This document shows positions 23,940-30,856 of a stretch of DNA of 32,302 bases, piece after piece. The DNA is from Casp-actino8 sp964563545. GTDB taxonomy: Bacteria > Actinomycetota > Acidimicrobiia > Acidimicrobiales > Ilumatobacteraceae. The position numbers and the translations under genes are program-made. The DNA lies in the NCBI GenBank assembly GCA_964563545.1, contig CAZLXB010000022.1, positions 1-32,302 of the forward strand, read 5' to 3'. The first letter of the stretch is position 1; each line of letters opens with the position of its first letter. The notes below the pieces were generated by a model. That model saw nothing but the letters and a program-made list of their open reading frames with translations, was not told the origin of the DNA and ran no database searches.

Positions 23940-25205
23940 CTAGGCGCTGCGCTCGATCGCGGCCCCGATGGCGGCCAATCGACCCACGAGATCGTCGTAG
24001 CCGCGATCGATGTGTTCGACACCGCTGATGATCGTGCGACCCTCGGCGGCGAGCCCGGCCACCACCAATGCCGCGCCGGCCCGGATGTCGGGGGCCACCA
24101 CCGCGGCTCCACGCAGGCGATCGACTCCGTGCACCACCGCATGGTGGCCGTCGGTGCGAATGTCGGCGCCGAGCTTGGAGAGTTCCTCGACGTAGCGGAA
24201 TCGTCCCGGATAGAGGTTCTCGGTCATCACACCGATGCCGTCGGCCATGGCCAAAAGGGTGACCATGAGCGGCTTGTAGTCGGTGGCCACACCGGGATAC
24301 GGCAGGGTCTGCACGTCGACCGCGCGCAGACGACTGTTGCAGCGAACGCGCACTCCGGTTGGATCGGGCCCCACGTCGACGCCCATCTCCGACAACTTCC
24401 GCAAGAACATCTCCATGTGATCGGCCCGGGCACCGCGCACGAACACGTCACCACCCACCATGGCCACCGCCGACATGTACGTGGCGGCCTGGATCCGGTC
24501 GTTGACTACCGCGTGGCTGACCGGGCGCAGCGATCCGGCCTCGACCCCGTCGATGGTGAGCACCGACGTACCGATGCCGTCGATTCGTGCACCCATCTCC
24601 ACCAAGAGTTGGCAAAGATCGGCGACTTCGGGTTCGCGGGCCGCGTTGCGAAGCACGGTTCGGCCATCGGCGTGCACGGCGGCGCACACGATGTTCTCGG
24701 TGGCCCCCACCGACGGAAAGTCGAGGGCGATCTCGGCACCGTGCAGATTGTCGGCTCGGGCTTCGATGTGCGTGGCATCGGTGTCGAACTCGACTCCCAT
24801 CGCAGTCAGGCCGGCGATGTGCATGTCGATCGGACGATCGCCGAAGTCGTCACCGCCGGGCATGTCGAGTCGGACGCGTCGGCAACGCGCGATGAGCGGA
24901 CCCAGAACGTTGATCGACGCGCGGATGCTCTCGACGTTCTCCGGTGGTGGACTCCACGCGATGTCACCCGAGTTCGAGAGCACGAGTTCGTCGTGACGAC
25001 CTTCGGCGAAACCCACTTCCACCCCGAGCGAACCGAGAAGTGCACCCATGGTGAGGACATCGGAAATACCCGGGACGTTCGTCAGACGATGTTCACCTTC
25101 GGCGTAGAGCGAGGCGACCATCAACTTCAGTACCGAATTCTTGGCGCCCGGGACGACGACTTCACCGGCGAGCGGACCGCTCTGATGCGCCACGATGCGG
25201 TCCAT
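23940..25205 (-). CDS. murA: UDP-N-acetylglucosamine 1-carboxyvinyltransferase with Asp in place of the active-site Cys
   Basis: First committed step of peptidoglycan synthesis: transfer of enolpyruvate from PEP to UDP-GlcNAc. The 421 residues cover both inside-out alpha/beta domains. Lys22 (GAKNSVLK), Arg95 (SIRASINVLGPL) and the DRPIDMH segment are conserved. The loop position equal to E. coli Cys115 is Asp119 (PGGDDFGDRP), as in Mycobacterium tuberculosis. That change is known to keep activity but prevents fosfomycin alkylation, so intrinsic fosfomycin resistance is expected. ATG 25205 is preceded by a run of G and a CATACT -10-like element nine bases upstream. The gene is divergent from an MFS transporter. 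Confidence 0.97.
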   Translation of the reverse strand: MDRIVAHQSGPLAGEVVVPGAKNSVLKLMVASLYAEGEHRLTNVPGISDVLTMGALLGSLGVEVGFAEGRHDELVLSNSGDIAWSPPPENVESIRASINVLGPLIARCRRVRLDMPGGDDFGDRPIDMHIAGLTAMGVEFDTDATHIEARADNLHGAEIALDFPSVGATENIVCAAVHADGRTVLRNAAREPEVADLCQLLVEMGARIDGIGTSVLTIDGVEAGSLRPVSHAVVNDRIQAATYMSAVAMVGGDVFVRGARADHMEMFLRKLSEMGVDVGPDPTGVRVRCNSRLRAVDVQTLPYPGVATDYKPLMVTLLAMADGIGVMTENLYPGRFRYVEELSKLGADIRTDGHHAVVHGVDRLRGAAVVAPDIRAGAALVVAGLAAEGRTIISGVEHIDRGYDDLVGRLAAIGAAIERSA

Positions 25206-25214
25206 AGAACCCCC

Positions 25215-25222
25215 AGTATGCT
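25215..25222. promoter_or_regulatory. Overlapping divergent -10 elements for murA and the MFS gene
   Basis: AGTATGCT contains TATGCT on the plus strand (25217-25222), six bases before GTG 25229, and CATACT on the minus strand (25220-25215), nine bases before the murA ATG. The two RNA polymerases would compete for nearly the same bases in a 23-bp gap. Confidence 0.5.
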
Positions 25223-25228
25223 CGCCAC

Positions 25229-26752
25229 GTGGCCCGCACGAGTAGGCATGTGGTGCGGACGTGGCCCTCGGACGACGACGTGCCCGACTCGGTCATGCGG
25301 CCGCGCGAAGACGTCGTACTCGAAGTGGCCGTCGAACCCGAAGCAGGAGAACTCGCGCGCTTCGAGCAACGCGAAGGTCCCTTCGGCGGCTACCGACGCA
25401 CCGTGAGCCGCGATCGGTCGACACTCGTCGTGACCGAGCGAACGTCGTATCGACTCGACGTTCCGTGGTTCGGCTGGTTGTTCGGTCCGCTCGTGCGTCG
25501 GCAACTGCGCCGACCCGATCGATCGTCGCCGGTGTGGGCACCGCCCGATCGGCTCACGACTCGACAGGTCAACGTGCTCGGATTGCTGGCGGCCGCCAGC
25601 TTGCTCTCGGCATTCAGCAACACCCTCTTCACCCAAACGGTGGCCTACGCCGGCGACGACTTCGGGGTGGGTGACTGGGGTCGCGGTGTGGGCGGCATGA
25701 TCGTTCGACTCGGGATCATTCTCGGACTTCCGGCCGCATTGATCGCCGATCGCATCGGACGACGACGGGTCGTCGTGTTTCTCGCCTGGACGGCACCGAT
25801 CATTGCCGCGCTCGGATCACTCGCTCCGAACTTCGCCGCGCTCGTGGCCACCCAGGCGGTGAGTCGACCGCTCGGACTCGCGCTCGACCTTCTCGTTGCG
25901 GTGATCGCCGCCGAGGAGATGCCCCGCAACTCGCGCGCGTACGCGGTGAGCATTCTCGCCATGGCCAATGGCCTCGGTGCCGGAGTTGCAGTGATCCTCC
26001 TTCCACTCGCCGACGTGGGCGACAGCGGCTGGCGGATGATCTACGCGATGTCACTCGTCTGGCTCGTGGTCGCCGTGGATCTCACCCGCCGCCTGCCCGA
26101 GACCGAACGCTTCCTCGTACGACGAGCCGACACCCGCGCCGCCGTACCCATGCAACGTCGGCGATTGGCGGTGCAGATGGCGGTGTCGTTCTTCGGCAAC
26201 CTTCTGCTCGCCCCGGCCTCGTTCTTCCAGAACGGCTACCTCAAGGACGAACGCGGCTTCTCGGCCGCCATGGTCGCGGTCTTCACGCTCGTGACCTCCA
26301 CGCCGGCCGTGATCGGACTGGTGCTGGGCGGACGAGTCGCCGATCAACGAGGAAGACGACGTCTCGCCGTCACGTGCGTGCCGATCGGTGCCGTCCTCAT
26401 CGCCTCGTCGTTCTTCTTCGGTGGACCGTTGCTCTGGATCGCCGCGATCAGCGGCGCGGTGATGGCCGCGACCGCCTATCCATCACTCGCCGTGTATCGC
26501 ACCGAGATGTTCCCGACCGGACGACGCGGACGCGCGGCTTTCCTCATCCTGGCCAGTGCTCTCGTGGGCGGGAGTCTGTCGCTGCTCCTCGTGGGCGCGT
26601 TGCTGGATCGCGATGTCTCGCACGGTCCGGTGATGATGTCGCTCGTGATCGGACCGGCCATGGTGGCCGCCATCGTGTGGCGAACGTATCCGGAGACTGC
26701 TCACCGCGAACTGGAAGACATCAATCCCGAGGACTCGACCCTCTCCTTGTAA
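25229..26752 (+). CDS. MFS transporter with a soluble N-terminal extension
   Basis: A 507-residue major facilitator with about 12 membrane helices from residue 116 on. Motif A-like loops follow helix two (ADRIGRRRVVVF) and the equivalent in the second half (GGRVADQRGRRRLAV), both typical of the superfamily. The first 115 residues are hydrophilic and unusual. They include VVTERTSYRLDVPWFGWLFG, reminiscent of the last strand and helix of SRPBCC-type proteins, but too short for a full domain. Substrate unknown. GTG 25229 is set by the TATGCT element. It ends 5 bp before the convergent J-domain gene. Confidence 0.85.
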   Translation: MARTSRHVVRTWPSDDDVPDSVMRPREDVVLEVAVEPEAGELARFEQREGPFGGYRRTVSRDRSTLVVTERTSYRLDVPWFGWLFGPLVRRQLRRPDRSSPVWAPPDRLTTRQVNVLGLLAAASLLSAFSNTLFTQTVAYAGDDFGVGDWGRGVGGMIVRLGIILGLPAALIADRIGRRRVVVFLAWTAPIIAALGSLAPNFAALVATQAVSRPLGLALDLLVAVIAAEEMPRNSRAYAVSILAMANGLGAGVAVILLPLADVGDSGWRMIYAMSLVWLVVAVDLTRRLPETERFLVRRADTRAAVPMQRRRLAVQMAVSFFGNLLLAPASFFQNGYLKDERGFSAAMVAVFTLVTSTPAVIGLVLGGRVADQRGRRRLAVTCVPIGAVLIASSFFFGGPLLWIAAISGAVMAATAYPSLAVYRTEMFPTGRRGRAAFLILASALVGGSLSLLLVGALLDRDVSHGPVMMSLVIGPAMVAAIVWRTYPETAHRELEDINPEDSTLSL

Positions 26753-26757
26753 GAGAG
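26741..26757. terminator. Weak bidirectional hairpin between convergent genes
   Basis: CTCTC and GAGAG flank a seven-base loop that holds the MFS stop codon. The five-base stem has no clear U tract on either side, so its terminator role is doubtful. Confidence 0.2.
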
Positions 26758-27456
26758 TCAGTCGGTCAGGATGCGACGGGCTTCGCTCAGATCACCGATC
26801 ACCGAACTCGCCACGGCTTCGTCGCCGCCGTGATCGGGATGCACCTCACGCAGTCGTGAACGGAAACGCTTGGCGACTTCACGATTCGAGGGTCGCGTCG
26901 TTCCGGCTGGGAAGCCGAGGATCTCGAGGGCCCACGCCCGAGGGTCGGCCAGCGAGCGCAACGTCGACGACTTCGAACCGGCCAAATGGTTCACGAAGGC
27001 GGCGCCGAGGGGTCCGCGCCACTGGAGGGCCTTCATCAACACCGGCTCCAAGAGGCGACGCGTCGACGTGTCGAGTCGTTCGAGGGCGTAGATCGAGCCG
27101 AGCACTTGTTGGAGCGCGCTCCCCTGGGTGTCGAACTCGAATTCGATCTCGTCACCCTTGCCCCAGAGTCGATGTGCGCTACGCGCCATTCCGTGGCGGT
27201 CGACTTGGTAGCGATGACGTAGCCGGGGTTGGGCCACCCGCTCGCCACGCTGCACTTGCATGAGCAGGCGATGAACGTCGGGCACGAGATCGTCGTCCAC
27301 ATCGACGATGTGGCGCGCCACCACGGCCCCGAGCAACAACCCGCCGAAGCCGGGGGCTGGATCACAGGGCAGAACCATGTGTCCGAGCGACACGCGTCTC
27401 GTCGGGGTGAGTGGCCGCGTGTGCCACACCTCCAACTCGGCGAGAAGCGGATTCAT
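26758..27456 (-). CDS. Protein with C-terminal J domain, otherwise unknown
   Basis: A 232-residue protein with a DnaJ-like domain at its end (about 173-232). It has the HPD tripeptide at 206-208 in LREVHPDHGGD and helices matching J-domain I-III (DPRAWALEILGF, NREVAKRFRSRL, ASSVIGDLSEARRIL). It should recruit a DnaK-type Hsp70. The first 170 residues match nothing I recognise: an N-terminal part rich in beta pattern and a helical middle (LYALERL-like, STRRLLEPVLMKAL). The ATG is three bases after the stop of the duplicated acidic protein gene, so the two form an operon and the acidic protein may be its partner. Confidence 0.78.
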   Translation of the reverse strand: MNPLLAELEVWHTRPLTPTRRVSLGHMVLPCDPAPGFGGLLLGAVVARHIVDVDDDLVPDVHRLLMQVQRGERVAQPRLRHRYQVDRHGMARSAHRLWGKGDEIEFEFDTQGSALQQVLGSIYALERLDTSTRRLLEPVLMKALQWRGPLGAAFVNHLAGSKSSTLRSLADPRAWALEILGFPAGTTRPSNREVAKRFRSRLREVHPDHGGDEAVASSVIGDLSEARRILTD

Positions 27457-27459
27457 CGT

Positions 27460-27912
27460 TCAGTCGTCGATGATGTCGTCGGCAAAGCCGTCACCCGAGT
27501 CGTCGAACTCGTCGAGGATGTCGTCGACGATCTCCTCGGCGGCCACCGGCACGACGAGCGTGGTCTCCACCCAACGATGGGTCACCCGACGCGCCACCAG
27601 GCTTTCGGTGATCTCCCGCCGCTCACCGATCGAGTACTCGTCGAGTTCGAACTCGATCGTCTCGTCATCGTCGTCCACGCCACCCGCGACGGCCGGGGAT
27701 CCGATACCGAGTTCGCGCTCGAGACGATCGAAGAGCTGGTCGACGACGTCCTCGAACTCTTCCGACACTACAAGTTCGCTCTCCACCCACGCGTGAGCGA
27801 TATCGGCATTGGCGAGCAACGCCGTGAGTTCGGCCTGCTGATCAGAAGTCCACGACGACAGGTCGTAGTAGACGTTCGGCGCATCCGGATCGAGCGGGTT
27901 CCAGTCGGTCAC
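27460..27912 (-). CDS. Acidic protein of two tandem 50-residue units, unknown
   Basis: A 150-residue soluble, strongly acidic protein. Residues 15-64 and 87-136 align without gaps at a fixed offset of 72. Shared positions include HAWVESELVV against HRWVETTLVV and EDVVDQLFDRL against EEIVDDILDEF. The linker (VDDDDETIE) and tail (DDSGDGFADDIIDD) are aspartate-rich. The repeat resembles the small alpha/beta fold of putative signal-transducing (DUF2007-like) domains, but this is not certain. GTG 27912 has TAGCGT seven bases upstream and no ribosome binding site. The J-domain gene follows after three bases. Confidence 0.75.
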   Translation of the reverse strand: MTDWNPLDPDAPNVYYDLSSWTSDQQAELTALLANADIAHAWVESELVVSEEFEDVVDQLFDRLERELGIGSPAVAGGVDDDDETIEFELDEYSIGERREITESLVARRVTHRWVETTLVVPVAAEEIVDDILDEFDDSGDGFADDIIDD

Positions 27913-27919
27913 GCCGAGG

Positions 27920-27925
27920 ACGCTA
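27920..27925 (-). promoter_or_regulatory. -10 element TAGCGT for the acidic protein/J-domain operon (leaderless)
   Basis: Seven bases before GTG 27912, immediately before the stop codon of the upstream S9 peptidase gene on the same strand. Confidence 0.55.
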
Positions 27926-27929
27926 CCGG

Positions 27930-29723
27930 TCAGTTGCGAAGGTGACCAGACAGGAACCGTTCCATGGCGTGGTATTCGTCTCGCTTGGCGTCGAGTCCGC
28001 GGAAACCGTGACCCTCCCCGGCGAACTCGACGTATTCCACGACACCACCCGCACGTCGCAGCGCCGCCGCCAGTTCACGACTCTGTTCCACTGATACAAC
28101 CGGATCGGCATCGCCGTGAAGCAACAGAATCGGCGTTCGGGCGAGTTCATCGGCCCGGTGAACGGGCGAACGGAGTCGTGATCGCTCGACGGTCTCGGCC
28201 TCGGATCCCATCAGCGTGCGGTTGTAGTGCGCCTCGAAACGATGCGTTGCCGCGTCGAGCGCGGCGATGTCGGCCACCGGATACGACACCAGACACGCAG
28301 CCACGAGTGTCGGCGCCGTGGCGGCCACGTTCAACGCCGTGAGTCCACCGGCCGATGCACCGAGCACCGCCGTGGCGTCCGGCGCGAACCCGTAGTTCCG
28401 CTGCACCTCGCGCAGAACTTCGATCACGTCGCGGGAGTCGAGTGCGCCCCACTCTCCGCGCATTGCGGTCGTGAACGCCCGGCCGTGTCCGGTGCTGCCC
28501 CGGTGATCGGGGACGAGGATCGAATAGCCGCGGCTGATCCAGTAGTTGAAGCGTGGCTGGAACGACACGGGAGTCTGATCGGTCGGTCCACCGTGCACCC
28601 AGCACAGGAGTCCACGCGACTCGATCGGCGACTCGAAGAGGCGGGCGAACAACGTGACACCATCAGCCGACGTGACGCGCACGAGCGTCGGCTCGACGAG
28701 CGACCAGTGATCGGTCCACTCGGCGCTCGACGACACCAACAGCGAGCGCCGCGTCCACTCGTCGGTCGACGTGTCATAGACCACGATCTGAGTCGGTGTC
28801 TTGCCCCCGGTCCGCAGCGCGCACAGACGGTCACCGACCCAGCTCACTTGCCCGTGCACAGCCTTCGCGCGTTCCACCACTTGGCCACTCACGAGGTCGA
28901 ACGTGCACAGCCGACCGAAACCTTCTTCGTTGCGGGTGAAGGCGATCGTCCGTCCGTCCGGGCTCCAGCACCACGAGCGTTGACGCTCACCCCATTGCGG
29001 ACCACCGTGTTCGGCTTCTTCTCCGACGCGGAGTCCCGAACCCACCACCACGTTCAACCAGCCCGAGGCGTCATCGAGCCAAGCGAACTCCTCACCACCG
29101 GGTGCGGGTCGCCACTGTTGGATCTGTCGTTGCGGCGCCCACATCACCACTCCGTCGGGCGAGACGATCGCGCTCTCGTCCCACGGCATGTGCGGCACCC
29201 GCCATGCCTGCCAGACCGGACGACCCTTCCACCACACCGGATCGATCACGAAGTCGAAGTCACCCCGATCGATACGCTCGGACGTCCCCGGTCGTTCGAT
29301 CTCCACGACGCGGATCTCCGCCTGGTCCACGACGAAGGCAACCCGTCGACCATCAGGAGACACACACGGCGACGACACCACCCGGTCGGTTTCGGAATGA
29401 AGCACACGTGACTCGCCGTTGCGGAGGAGTACGCGCACCGCCCCGTCACGGTCGATCACGACCCAACCCGACGAATCGGCCAACCAGTCGAAGGTGCCAC
29501 CACCCATTCCGCGCACGGATCGCACCGCGAAATCGGCCGGGTCGACCCACTCCACATCTTCGAGCGCGGTCACCAGCAACCGGCTCTCGGGTGCATTCGT
29601 ATCCCGTCCGGCCACGACCGCAGCCACCCAACGACCGTCGGGACTGAGTCGGGGCTCGCCGACATCGGGCCCCGATACCACGGCTTCGAAAGCGACCGCG
29701 GAACGCTGGGGGTGTTCGGTCAC
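27930..29723 (-). CDS. S9-family prolyl-oligopeptidase-like serine peptidase
   Basis: A 597-residue acylaminoacyl-peptidase/DPP4-like enzyme, cytoplasmic because no signal peptide is visible. The N-terminal two thirds is a beta-propeller with repeated SPDGR turns (LSPDGRWVAAV, VSPDGRRVAFV, WSPDGRTIAFT). The C-terminal alpha/beta-hydrolase domain has Ser457 (GASAGG), Asp540 (HGDADPVV) and His572 (GEGHGF) as catalytic triad, and CWVHGGPTDQ supplies the oxyanion region. Probably removes N-terminal residues or cleaves short peptides. GTG 29741 is possible, but TACGCT lies six bases before GTG 29723, which would place that element inside the longer version, so 29723 is chosen. Confidence 0.92.
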   Translation of the reverse strand: MTEHPQRSAVAFEAVVSGPDVGEPRLSPDGRWVAAVVAGRDTNAPESRLLVTALEDVEWVDPADFAVRSVRGMGGGTFDWLADSSGWVVIDRDGAVRVLLRNGESRVLHSETDRVVSSPCVSPDGRRVAFVVDQAEIRVVEIERPGTSERIDRGDFDFVIDPVWWKGRPVWQAWRVPHMPWDESAIVSPDGVVMWAPQRQIQQWRPAPGGEEFAWLDDASGWLNVVVGSGLRVGEEAEHGGPQWGERQRSWCWSPDGRTIAFTRNEEGFGRLCTFDLVSGQVVERAKAVHGQVSWVGDRLCALRTGGKTPTQIVVYDTSTDEWTRRSLLVSSSAEWTDHWSLVEPTLVRVTSADGVTLFARLFESPIESRGLLCWVHGGPTDQTPVSFQPRFNYWISRGYSILVPDHRGSTGHGRAFTTAMRGEWGALDSRDVIEVLREVQRNYGFAPDATAVLGASAGGLTALNVAATAPTLVAACLVSYPVADIAALDAATHRFEAHYNRTLMGSEAETVERSRLRSPVHRADELARTPILLLHGDADPVVSVEQSRELAAALRRAGGVVEYVEFAGEGHGFRGLDAKRDEYHAMERFLSGHLRN

Positions 29724-29729
29724 GGCCCG

Positions 29730-29735
29730 AGCGTA
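29730..29735 (-). promoter_or_regulatory. -10 element TACGCT for the S9 peptidase gene (leaderless)
   Basis: Six bases before GTG 29723 on the minus strand; decides the start codon against GTG 29741. Confidence 0.5.
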
Positions 29736-29765
29736 GGACACCTATGGGTCATGGGGTCAGACGAC

Positions 29766-29771
29766 TACGGT
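29766..29771 (+). promoter_or_regulatory. -10 element TACGGT for glpX (leaderless)
   Basis: Seven bases before ATG 29779, with no ribosome binding site. It shares a 55-bp gap with the divergent S9 peptidase promoter. Confidence 0.55.
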
Positions 29772-29778
29772 GTGATCC

Positions 29779-30765
29779 ATGCCCGAAAAGCCGTCACGAA
29801 ATCTGGCGATGGAGCTCGTCCGCGTCACCGAATCGGCCGCCATGGCCGCCGCTCGCTGGGTCGGCCGGGGCGACAAGAACGGAGTCGATGGTGCCGCCGT
29901 CGACGCCATGAGGACCGTCCTCGCTTCGGTCCCGATGGATGGACTCGTCGTGATCGGTGAAGGCGAAAAAGACGACGCGCCGATGCTCTTCAACGGTGAG
30001 ATCGTGGGTGACGGCTCGAGCACCAAGACCGATGTCGCTGTCGATCCGATCGACGGCACCACGCTCACTGCTCTCGGTCGGGGCAACGCGCTCTCGGTGA
30101 TCGCGGTCTCCGAACGTGGCACCATGTTCAACCCCGGCCCGTGCATGTACATGGAGAAGATCGCTGTCGGTCCGTCGGCAGTGGGTCACATCGACATCAC
30201 GGCCACGCCCTCGCAGAACCTGAAGTGGATCGCCAAGGCCAAAGGTGAGAGCGTGCGCGACCTCACCGTCGTGATCCTCGACCGCGAGCGACACAGCGCA
30301 CTCATCGACGAGATCCGCAGCACCGGTGCCCGCATCAAACTCATCGGTGACGGTGACATCTTCGGCGCCCTCGCCGCCGCCTGGCCCGAGGCCGGTGTCG
30401 ACGTGCTCTTCGGAATCGGAGGCACACCGGAAGGCGTGATCGCCGCTGCCGCGCTCAAGTGCATGGGGGGCGAGATCCAAGGACGACTCTGGCCACGCAA
30501 CGATGCCGAGAAGTCGGCTGCTCTCGCCGCCGGCTACGACCTCGATCGCGTGCTCACGACCGACGATCTCGTGCAAGGCGACAACTGCTTCTTCGCCGCG
30601 ACCGGCGTGACCGACGGCGAACTCCTGAAGGGTGTCCGCTTCCACCCCGGTGGGGCGACCACGGCGAGTCTCGTGATGCGTTCGCATTCGGGGACGGTTC
30701 GTTTCATCGAAGCCCGCCACCGACTCGACAAACTCGGCGAATTCGCGTCGGTCGACTACGCCTGA
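29779..30765 (+). CDS. glpX: Fructose-1,6-bisphosphatase, class II
   Basis: Hydrolyses fructose 1,6-bisphosphate, the key gluconeogenic step; in actinobacteria the class II enzyme is usually the main one. The metal and substrate motifs are clear: GEGEKDDAPML (60-70), VDPIDGTT (88-95) and GIGGTPEGVIAAAALKCMGG near the middle of the C-terminal domain. The 328 residues are complete. It faces groEL tail to tail, with 91 bp and a strong hairpin in between. The start is set by the leaderless -10 TACGGT. Confidence 0.96.
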   Translation: MPEKPSRNLAMELVRVTESAAMAAARWVGRGDKNGVDGAAVDAMRTVLASVPMDGLVVIGEGEKDDAPMLFNGEIVGDGSSTKTDVAVDPIDGTTLTALGRGNALSVIAVSERGTMFNPGPCMYMEKIAVGPSAVGHIDITATPSQNLKWIAKAKGESVRDLTVVILDRERHSALIDEIRSTGARIKLIGDGDIFGALAAAWPEAGVDVLFGIGGTPEGVIAAAALKCMGGEIQGRLWPRNDAEKSAALAAGYDLDRVLTTDDLVQGDNCFFAATGVTDGELLKGVRFHPGGATTASLVMRSHSGTVRFIEARHRLDKLGEFASVDYA

Positions 30766-30805
30766 CCGACACTTTCTCGACCGCGTTCTACAAGGCTGAA
30801 AACGA

Positions 30806-30835
30806 ATCGGGCGTGGCCCGAAGGCCACGCCCGAT
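30806..30835 (-). terminator. Strong intrinsic terminator of groEL
   Basis: A perfect 13-bp inverted repeat (ATCGGGCGTGGCC and its complement) with a four-base loop. Read on the minus strand the loop is TTCG closed by C-G, the very stable UUCG tetraloop, and is followed by TCGTTTTC, a short U-rich run. On the plus strand no U run follows, so it mainly serves groEL, but may also stop glpX transcripts. Confidence 0.85.
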
Positions 30836-30856
30836 CAGATCACCATCCGCGGTGGG

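Noticed and set aside
24012..25202. Long plus-strand frame opposite murA
   Set aside because: murA is complete and conserved. The plus-strand translation is His/Gly/Arg-rich and joins the N-terminus of the MFS gene region in another frame.
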